A stretch of DNA of 64,000 nt, from assembly GCA_964058805.1 (NCBI GenBank), contig CAXKVV010002169.1:62001-126000 (forward strand). The letters run 5' to 3'. The notes below the pieces were generated by a model, which was not told the origin of the DNA, searched no databases, and saw only the letters and a program-made list of their open reading frames with translations. The translations under genes were made by a program, and so were the position numbers. This document shows, piece after piece, positions 55,506-64,000 of the stretch; the first letter of the stretch is position 1, and each line of letters opens with the position of its first letter. The stretch comes from Schoenoplectus triqueter. Taxonomy: Eukaryota; Streptophyta; Magnoliopsida; Poales; Cyperaceae.

Positions 55506-57006
55506 GTGTTAAGTATAAAATTTTCTAATTTATTTTGATTTTCAAAGAAAATTATATGAATTTATAAAATTTCAGAAATTTATTTGCAATTTGTGAGTAT
55601 TCAAGGAATTTTTTACTTTTATGAAATATGAATCTAAACTCTTCATACAAGTACTTATAATTATATTGTAAAATATTATTAATCAATTCAAACTATTGAT
55701 TCAAATTAAACATAGTGTACATAACTCATCCAAATTAGTCAACATAAACCGTCTACTAATAAAAGTGTACTTCATAATTTTCTCGACTTTTCAAATATTT
55801 TCAACTCAGAGTAAATTGATCTTTTAAAAAAGATTTTGAGCGTACTTCTGCATAGACTTATAAGATGAAAAAACAATATTGTTATATTTTTTTTAGAAAT
55901 GGCGCCAGTAGAAAAAAAAATAGAAGGGAACATTTTAGAGTGTATATGAAGCATCCAATATCAAAATGGTCTTGCAATCTAGTGCTGCTAGTGAAGTTGT
56001 AAAAGAAAAAGTTAATTTTATTTTATCAAGTACATGAGACCGGCATTCATGCTATAGTCGTGTTAGTCTTGCATGAAGATCTCGCAAAAAAGGGGGAATA
56101 GTAACAAGAATCAATTCGCCTTGGTGTGTTTCTCTTGCTATATCCCAATTTTTTTTTTTGCAGTGAATAATAACTCTATTTAAATCCAAAATAAAATGAA
56201 TTTATCTAACTGAAAAACAATCTAACCCGCCGCCCAATTTACCATGTCTACTTAAGACCTCACGTGTGCTGTCAGAAGGAATTGCATCACAAACAAATTA
56301 CAATTTCAGATGTCTGAAAATCATCGTTTATGGGTCTTCAGAGTACTCATTAAGGTTTTAAAATATAAATTTGAATGTGTGCGGAAAAAGAGACCGCATA
56401 TTACATATATGATATGTGGACGCATATGTGAATTTATATATACAATTAAATTTTATAAATATGAAAGATGGTATGATGATTTTGCTCTTGAGCCACATGG
56501 AACCATATTTTAATACAATTTTTTTTTTAAAAGAACATTTTAATACAATGGTACTGATAACGTTTTCATCGAATTCATTATATGTCATGTGCTCATCCCA
56601 ATTAAAGCAGCCCAAATAGAAAGTATATGCAAGAATTTAAAAGGATAATAAGCACATATATCATATACAAGATGTGTATCATCGTCTCCAAATAATTACT
56701 TGAATTGACGTGCTCAATATGGATGGTAAAAACTTGTGCCATTATGTCCCGTGAGTTACGATTTATGTCGAATTTTGATATAGTGGGGACCAGATCAAAC
56801 TTTTGCATCTCCCAAAAAGTTCTGGATATATGTAATGTGTTGTTTCGAGAAATAAATGGATGGCAAAAAGAAGAGCAAATCGAGGAGTCTCAGCAGCGAA
56901 TTGAATATCCTGCTTAACGAGGACCTAAATCAGCTATTATTGTGTCCAATTACTATTTTGAAGATAAAAAATATAAAATCTTAAAAATATAAAAAATATA
57001 TATAGA
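55506..57006. other. Intergenic; no gene seen
   Basis: AT-rich. Open frames around 56310-56920 overlap on both strands and show no family features, so they are not called. Confidence 0.5.
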
Positions 57007-57204
57007 TATGTTCTTCTAGATTGATAGTTTATCAAATTTTATATAATTTCATTAACGTTTGGTAATCCATCAAAAATTATTAAATTAAAATCATTGTGAA
57101 CATTAATGAAAGACCATTAAAATTGATAATTTCTGATGAACTATCAAACATTAATAAAATTACACAAAATTTGACAAGTTATCAATATGCAAGTAGAAGA
57201 ACAT
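57007..57204. mobile_element. Small foldback element
   Basis: TATGTTCTTCTAGATTGATA at the left is mirrored by TATGTTCTTCTACTTGCATA from the right. The arms of about 75 bp continue through TATCAAATTTTATATAATTT against GTCAAATTTTGTGTAATTTT. Total about 198 bp. Confidence 0.85.
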
Positions 57205-58054
57205 AATTATAATTTTTTTCTATTTTTAAGATTTATTTATATTGTTTATATTTAAAAATAAAATTTTATTGAACAACGATAATAGAAGATTTGGACTCGC
57301 TCAACGAGCAGCATGTGCTCAATCGAACAATGCTGCGTTACTCAAATTTTAAAAGCTTCTTATTAAATGAATACCTATCTATGCAATTTTCAAGTCGTCT
57401 CATATCGCTATGAAGGACATAAATTTTAATTAAACTACTTGCTAGCTGGACACTTATGATTAATTTAGACGTCAACACATATAGTGGATGCCGCTGTGTT
57501 GAATGAATATATATATTATTAGATAACTATATATTACATTTATTTTTTTCTAATTTTTTTTTTAATTTTTCTTAAAATCGTATATCTTTTCATATTAATT
57601 GTTGAATGAATAAGTATATATATGTTAGTATTAAAAAGGCAAGAAATTTGAAATACAATCAAATTCGTAAGAAAATATATTTTTGGGATACATTTTAAAA
57701 ATTTGTACTTAGCGATCATTAAGTACATTTATATTTAAAAAAATGTCATTCTATATTGGGAGTTAGGAGGTTGAGGAGACTATATAATAATTAACAGTTC
57801 GTTCCACGATGGATCCTTTCTTTTTCTTGTTTAGCAAATGGATATCTATGAATATTTTTCATGTATATAGAAGTCATCCCCAGTTTTTAATGTGCGAATA
57901 TTTGTCACGCATGTGCTACATTTTTAATTGAATTCCTATCGCTGGTCACGTACCCCTTTTCTGGTCAAAACTTTGTGGGCGCCGCTGTATTGACAATTCT
58001 TGCGTGTTACTAATTTTTTTAAATGATTTATTTTTCAATAACTCTATAACAGTA
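57205..58054. other. Intergenic; no gene seen
   Basis: AT-rich, with nothing recognised. Confidence 0.5.
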
Positions 58055-58365
58055 ACAGAAATGTAAAGATAATATTATGAATAACTTTCAATTTGAACAT
58101 TTTTTATTTTGAACTCTCTAAAATACTGTTTCTGGAGGAATATTAGTAAATGATAGATCTGAAACTAACGAAGAATATAGTAAATAACTATTTTTTGAAT
58201 TTTGAAGAAAATTAAATTAATAATATATTTATTTTATTTAATAGAAAAATTAAAGAAGATGTTATAAATAACTTTTATTTAGAAGACTTTTTATTTTTAG
58301 CACTCTAAAATTATGTTTTTGAGTAAAATACCAGCGGATGATAGTTCTAAAAATCGAGAGCTATC
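58055..58365. repeat. Diverged direct repeat, period about 200 bp
   Basis: The stretch from about 58055 (ATTATGAATAACTTTCAATT…CTCTAAAATACTGTTT…AATGATAGATCTGAAA) recurs from about 58258 (GTTATAAATAACTTTTATTT…CTCTAAAATTATGTTT…GATGATAGTTCTAAAA). Confidence 0.7.
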
Positions 58366-58735
58366 AAGACTAATTCGTATATTTGATAGATATTTATAAT
58401 ATATTTTTTATGAAAATTTATGTACAGAATCCTCTTAATATGTAATTTAAGAATATAAAATATTATAAATATTTCACATTCACGGATCAGGACTAAATTA
58501 AAATTTTTAGATTTTAGGTTTTGAAGAGATTTTTTATTTGAATTTTTAGTGCTTTGACATATAATTTTTTTTCCTCAAGAATTTTAATTTTTAGACATTT
58601 CTTTGAGTTTTTAAAATTTTTCCTTGAATTTCAAATTTATTGGGTCGAGCTATTTTTTTTGTGAATTTTTAAGAACAACAACCTATAAAAAAATCACCAA
58701 CGTGATCTAGGAGAAAATTTCATTTGCAAAAAAAG
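58366..58735. other. AT-rich spacer; no gene seen
   Basis: No recognisable feature. Confidence 0.5.
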
Positions 58736-59300
58736 TAGGGCTGCATAAAAAAGCTCGGGCTCGTGACTCGGATCGAGCTTAGCTAAAGCTCGTGTTTATT
58801 TGGCTCGAGCTAATATGACTCAAGTTAATTTGGCTCGAGTTAATCTAGGTCGGTAGTTAAATGAGCCAAGTTTGAGTTGGGATTGGTTTGGCTCGTGGTT
58901 CGACTTAACTCGAATAAAAAATAGTTTATATGATTTTTTTTGTCGAGCTCTGACTCGATAGTTTTTTAATTGGTTTTTCTATTCAAACTAATGCAGCGAA
59001 GATATCATTAAAAATATTATTTATTGATATACCAAATTTATACCAACTCTTACATCAGTCTTCTAGATATGCCAACTTTATAGTTTGTGTATGTACTAAA
59101 TTTAAAGGTCAAATCGAATCAACGCACATGCATTGGTTCATGAGTCAGTTTGTAAGCTAACTCAAATAGTAACGAGCCGAGTTTGAACTAAGTTTTTCAG
59201 CTCAAAATATTTTATGAGCTCATCTCGACTCGACTTGAATTTTTATGAGTTGAGTTTAAGCTAAACATAGCTCGTTCCAACTCGACTCATTTGCAATCTA
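58736..59300. mobile_element. Non-autonomous hAT element with GGCTCGAGC words
   Basis: The left end is TAGGGCTGCATAAAAAAGCT; the reverse complement of the right end is TAGATTGCAAATGAGTCGAG. Many subterminal GGCTCGAGCTAA / GAGCTC / GACTCGA words occur. The 8-bp flanks AAAAAAAG and ATGAAAAG match at 6 of 8 positions, consistent with a decayed target duplication. 565 bp, no transposase. Confidence 0.75.
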
Positions 59301-62007
59301 ATGAAAAGTATATTATTTTTAGTGTGCTTGATTAATCTCCTTTTTATGTGGTTCGTGGTGTGCATGAAAAGTATATTATATATGTTTGTCTTTTTTTATT
59401 TGTAATCAATTATTAAATAAATGATGTGGAGATGCTCTTACTGCAGATGCCTCTCACTACTAAAATATGCAACAAAAGCTTGGGTAAAAAGTGGATCAGT
59501 TCCATGTGTACCTCGATGCAATAAGTAAATAGCATGCACTTACCCTTGCCTAAATACCTATGAGACAGAACTGCGTGCTACTGAACATCAGTTGCATAGG
59601 GCCTATGCCACTAGTATGGCGTGCATAAGCTGATAATTGTCAGTTTGGGCTGACGCATGGCACTAGTTTTACTCACCCTGATCCAAACCCCAAAGCGGTA
59701 GCATGGTTGTCACTTATTTATCTCTTGAGACTACCCTTGCCATAACTTATTGAGCCTACCCTTGCCATAACTTATTGACGCTATTCTCTGATTCCCTTTA
59801 GAAATTTGATATTTAAAAAAAATTATCATGGTTATTTTGGTGGTTGCTTGGGTATTTTGGCATGCAAACTTATCGTGTTCATCTCGAGTTGCCAGGGTAA
59901 TTTGGCGTGCATAATTGTTGTGCTCATCTTATTGAATAGCTAGGATGTGTTTCGTGTGTATATCCTTAACATCAATATTGTATATACAATGTATGAAGCA
60001 TTTCATTCCCTCTATTTATTTCCCTTTAAAAAAATATTATCCCCAAAATAATAACATCCAATGATACCAAATATAATATAAATATCCATTCAGCACAAAG
60101 TCTATCTATTTAAAATAACATTCATCCATACTTGATATAGTTCATATTGTTCATATATTCCATTCAACTACAAAAGAGTGAGTACCTGAACACTTACAAA
60201 AAGATGGGGCAACTCAGCCTCCAGTTCCAACATATCATCAAATAACATTTATCAAACAAAGAGAACCTGACCTAATTCTACACAACACCATCCATACTAA
60301 TTGGTGTTCAAAAAATCAGAACTAAAAGTAAAAATTATGAAGTAAACTTCCCTAGTAAATTTTTCCACTGATACCAACCAAAATATACCATAATTCATTT
60401 CTAACATGCAGTTCTTACCCGATAAGACTATTCAGCATGTTTGAATCCGAGCCGATACTTGAGAACCTGTGATTGAGTCTTAGTTGGATGTTTGATGGAT
60501 TGTGTTGCCTTACAGTTCCTTGCATGCTCACCTGTGGTGGCTCTTGATTTGCCACTGATTCTCCACTGCCTTGTGCACACTCCTGTTGAGGTGCTTAAGC
60601 TGATGATTGAATCTATTTTGAAGTTTGGCCATAATAAAATTTGTCATTATGGTTTGTTTGCTGATCATATGTATTAAAATTGTCTAATTGTTAGAACTTT
60701 CATATTAGTTAGATATCATATAACTTGGTGTTTTTGTCAAGGGCTAAACTATGTTGTTGTCAGAGAAGATCGATTAGGAACCTAGTTGGATTAATTCTAG
60801 GGGATTTCCTATCATGGCAATAATTACTTTGTAAATTCTAATTCTGATTGTGAACCGAATCTCCTATTATTGAACATAATTTTCTGGTATCGGAACCAGT
60901 GCAAACCAGGTACTGATTCAAAAAAAAGGAGAAAACCAATTACTCACATTGAATTGAGGAATTTGTACACCCACAAATATAAATAATTGGGAGAAGAGGA
61001 AATTATTATGATTGTTGCGCTCACTCTCAAGACGGTCCCTTCTTGCACATTCCTCTGTAAATTGGCGTTCATTTTCTTACATCATTGTTGCAACTTCTTT
61101 AACCGAATAAACTCCTGTGTCACCACCAAACTTTTTGATGCATATTTTCCTTGCCATGCGTAGGCCTGTTGAACACCTCACGACCTTTAGCATCAGTTAG
61201 TTCTTCTGTTTCGTTATCAAACATGCACCATCTGTATCGTGCCTAGATTGAAATTTAAGTTACATAGTAAACTTTTGAAGATTTATTTATGTAAAAGAAG
61301 GTAGAAAAGTGGCATATGTTATATTGCTCCTAATGTTAGGATGAAATAATAATGAATATAACTTTTGTTATTCAAGTGCATGGACTAAACCCTGAACAGA
61401 AAGATATCGTGTAAACCCTTAAGCTAAAGATATTACACAAGTAATATTTATTTTCTATGAAACAAGGTACCAGAAGATTTATTTCATTTGATAAGTAATT
61501 AATATTTAATATAAAATAAAACTGCCATAAATACTTGAAGGTCAAAACCTTAAACTCAATGTTGAATAGTCTAAATCTAAACTAAATGCTTCAATAAAAT
61601 TCAATGTTTCATGGTCTAAACCCTAGATTTATTATTGCATAATTAATGCAAGGTACCAAAAATTAGTCTTGAACAACTTCTTGGCAGTTATATCCTAGCT
61701 TTTGTAGCTTCGCGACGATGCTAGTATCGCACGAAGAGTTAACTTAGCAATTGTACCTACAATCATATTGCAATAAGGCTCAGAGTCAAATTCAGTTGCT
61801 CCTACTGACCAAACCTCAAGCTTTTGGGCATGACCAATCTCGACATCTCAAATTACAGTAGGCTTCACTTATGCGACATCAACCTGTGCACCTTCAAGTT
61901 GTAGTTGACCACTTGTTGTGCCCTGCAATTCTATATCGAGTAGCTTGGGCCCTCTTTGGTCCTTTGAAACTACCATTTGTCAAATTTTGCTAATAACAAC
62001 TAGAGCA
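59301..62007. other. Mostly unassigned; minus-strand coding-like remnants
   Basis: Two minus-strand pieces look coding. At about 61250-61130 the frame gives ARYRWCMFDNETEELTDAKG and REVFNRPTHGK. At about 61970-61770 it gives GPKLLDIELQGTTSGQLQLE and EIGHAQKLEVWSVGATEFDS, with stops between. I do not recognise the family. A plus-strand 61-codon frame at 60492-60677 has no features. Confidence 0.35.
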
Positions 62008-64000
62008 CACTAGTGAAAAATCGGTTCTAAATTCTAGGAAAATTAAATCCGGTTATTAATAAAACTGGTTCTAAATTAACTCTCAAAATTGGTTATTTAA
62101 AAAACCGGCTCTATAATATTTTAATAAATTTATTGTTAACAAAAATCGGCTCTAATTTAGGGTTATTTTTTGCAATCTCTCACACTTCCTCTCATTGCGC
62201 TGCTCCTTCAACTTCATTTTTACTATTCACCATTAGCAGCTGATCTCTGTTCCTTCTAATCAGCGGCAACAACAGCCATAATATTCATCACAGCTACAAT
62301 AACGACTAATATTTTTGGATCTTTTAAAGATAATTCTTCTCTACATAATTTAATTTTAAGTATATTTTCTTATTTCTATAGATTAACATCCTTGTTAATC
62401 TTGAAAACCATTAATTTGCATAATTATTGCATAAATTGATTACATATATATAAATAAAATTATATATGTGTAATTCATAGTATTGTCATATAAGACCAAA
62501 CTACTAAAATTTTTATTAATTTAGGTCCGTACTCATTCGGGATTAATCCCGAATAGTCCCCGATTTGGGACTGCTTTTGAATACTTTGTCTCATTTAGGA
62601 TAGTGAACATATACTAGCTACAATTTAGTGTTTGAAAAAAATTTAGTTAGTATTTTCCTAATGTTCCTACGTGTACGTACGTATATGAAAATTTACGTTG
62701 GCGTACTCGAGGAGCATAGGGGAAATGCTGCCGAATTTTTTTTAAACATCAAATTGGCTAGTATATGTTTACTAATGAAACAAAATATTTAAAAAGTGAG
62801 TTAAGGTGGTTGACCGGCCAAAAAGTAGACTTTAAATCCGAAACCTTAAATTCGAAACCCTAATTGTGAGAGTGATGTTTTTTTACAGATGAATCGCAAT
62901 ACTTGGATGTATAAAATCAAAAGGAATACAATTGAATATTTGAGGGGAATTGATGAATTTTTGGAATGTGCCTCAGAAGATATGAGAAATATGAGCGCAC
63001 AGACACTTATTTGTCCTTGTGAAGATTGTCAAAATTTACGGAGATTTGAAAATATCAAACAAATGAGAGACCATTTAATTCGTCATGGGTTTATGTACTG
63101 TAATTGATAACTCATATCATTGTTATATAAGGGCCTTACGCTATTATTGGATTGAAAAATAATTCGCTCAAAAAAATAATCTCAAGTTCAATTTGGAAAA
63201 CAATTCATGTGTGTAATTCCAAACTTTAAATGATAAATAGACATGATATTAATAACTTATTTTAATTAAGGTTAGGGTTTGATTTTGATTTTATTTCTTG
63301 CAAAATTTTAGAGTCCAAATCAGCTAAGCAGTAAAGAGTGCGATTATTATGTTATGAGATCGATGCATAATATAATAACTATATATTCCAACAACAAAAA
63401 TTTACCACAGGTATAAAAAATAAATTTCATATTAGTCTTTAATTTTTTTACATATTTGCTTGATTAATCAAACTAATAAAATTTTAATTTTTTAATAGGC
63501 TATCAAACCAGCTCCTCGATCTTATTCACAAGAAGATATCGAAGAAATTAAGGAGATGATTATAAATTATATTGCATCTAATATTTGATAATTTATTTTA
63601 TATTTTTTCTGTTATTTATAAATATTTTTTTGCTAAATTGTTTAGTTACTTATATATTTGTTTGTGTTATTCAGTTATTTCGTGAGTTCTGTGAAATATA
63701 TCAGTTTATTTGTGTTATATTTCTATACGTGTTTGTTTCTATATATGGATGGTATATGGACTGGTCACCGAAAATAGAAAATTTGTTTCAAAAAAAATAT
63801 TTAGAACCGATTATTTAATGAAACCGGTTTTAGTTATTTGAATGAATTAGAACCGATTTTAATTGAAAATTTTATTAGAACCGGTTATGGAAATAACCAG
63901 TTTTAATTGTTAGAATGAAATAGCACCAGTTTTATAAAATCGGTTCTAAAACTTAAAAATTAAAATCGGTTATAATAACCGGCACCGTATGCAGTTCTGT
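62008..64000 (+). mobile_element. CACTA (En/Spm) element, 5' end; continues past the window
   Basis: It starts CACTAGTGAAAAATCGGTTC at 62008. Subterminal words (ATCGGTTCTAAAT, CCGGTTATTAATA, CCGGCTCTA) cluster to 62165 and reappear, mostly inverted, at 63800-63990 (AACCGGTTATGG, AATCGGTTCTAAAA), so the right end is probably just past 64000. A transposase-associated exon lies inside. The spacing is too short for a full TNP2-type transposase, so it is an internally deleted copy. Confidence 0.85.
62889..63107 (+). pseudogene. CACTA transposase-associated domain (N-terminal exon)
   Basis: The ATG at 62889 follows a TTTTTTTACAG acceptor-like sequence. The 72 residues include NRNTWMYKIKRN, GIDEFLECASED, then CPCEDCQNLRRF and HLIRHGFM. 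This is the domain found at the start of En/Spm TNP2-like proteins (W-M-Y start, CPC..C cluster, HL..GF end), thought to bind DNA or metal. It stops just after HGFMYCN, where the family continues with a Tyr/Trp-rich segment, so the rest has been lost or shifted. A short later piece at 63500-63590 (APRSYSQEDIEEIKEMI) may be another transposon exon. The same upstream region exists in the 16-kb CACTA remnant. Confidence 0.8.

Noticed and set aside
56310..56917. Several 60-85 codon open frames on both strands
   Set aside because: Mutually overlapping, no family features, AT-rich composition.

Overview
The window is plant nuclear DNA, almost certainly angiosperm. Spliced genes with plant-type introns lie in a very AT-rich background. 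Nearly every plant transposon class is present: LTR elements, hAT, CACTA, Mutator-like with a plant mobile domain (PMD), Helitron, PIF/Harbinger-like MITEs and many foldback elements. Recognisable host genes are plant families: an ankyrin-PGG membrane protein, an archaeal-type phosphoglycerate mutase, an MC9-like metacaspase and an RHD3-type dynamin-like GTPase. The species cannot be named from the sequence.

Layout. 1-6.2 kb holds the 5' part of a minus-strand Ty3/gypsy element (Gag start, PBS, LTR core promoter), an AT/TAA-rich stretch, and a long LTR-like sequence full of minisatellites. 7.5-8.5 kb has degenerate CGTGCC repeats and foldback elements. 9.3-12.3 kb carries the one gene that looks intact, a three-exon ankyrin/PGG gene on the minus strand. 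13-17 kb is a nest of a hAT element, a Helitron, a Tourist-like MITE, a foldback element and a degraded CACTA. 17.15-20.43 kb is a PMD-bearing Mutator-like element with palindromic terminal inverted repeats, bracketed by 139-bp direct repeats, followed by a histone H4 pseudogene. 20.54-24.78 kb is a full-length hAT element with decayed transposase and a perfect 8-bp target duplication. 26-30.1 kb has two related MITEs, each swollen by about 1 kb of TAA/TAAT repeat, with a palindrome-rich foldback between them.

30.6-31.5 kb holds the 3' half of a phosphoglycerate mutase gene and 33.3-34.7 kb a metacaspase pseudogene, both on the plus strand. 38.4-52.4 kb is a single minus-strand RHD3-like gene of 15 recognisable exons. 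Its introns are filled by a deleted Ty1/copia element with perfect target duplication, a 1.6-kb giant foldback and several smaller foldbacks. All exon phases fit, but the conserved N-terminal segment is out of frame and the C-terminal half is not found. 52.8-55.5 kb is a truncated copia element. 55.5-62 kb is mostly unassigned AT-rich DNA with one non-autonomous hAT. 62.0 kb to the end is a CACTA element that runs out of the window.

How it works together: this is a transposon graveyard in which a few genes persist or decay. The ankyrin gene shows no defect. The RHD3-like gene keeps its splice architecture despite heavy intron invasion. The metacaspase, the PMD gene, the hAT transposase and the H4 copy are visibly broken. 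I found no CRISPR, rRNA or tRNA gene. The most unusual features are the two elements whose terminal regions are built from short perfect palindromes, and a set of foldback elements that share one terminal-repeat plan.
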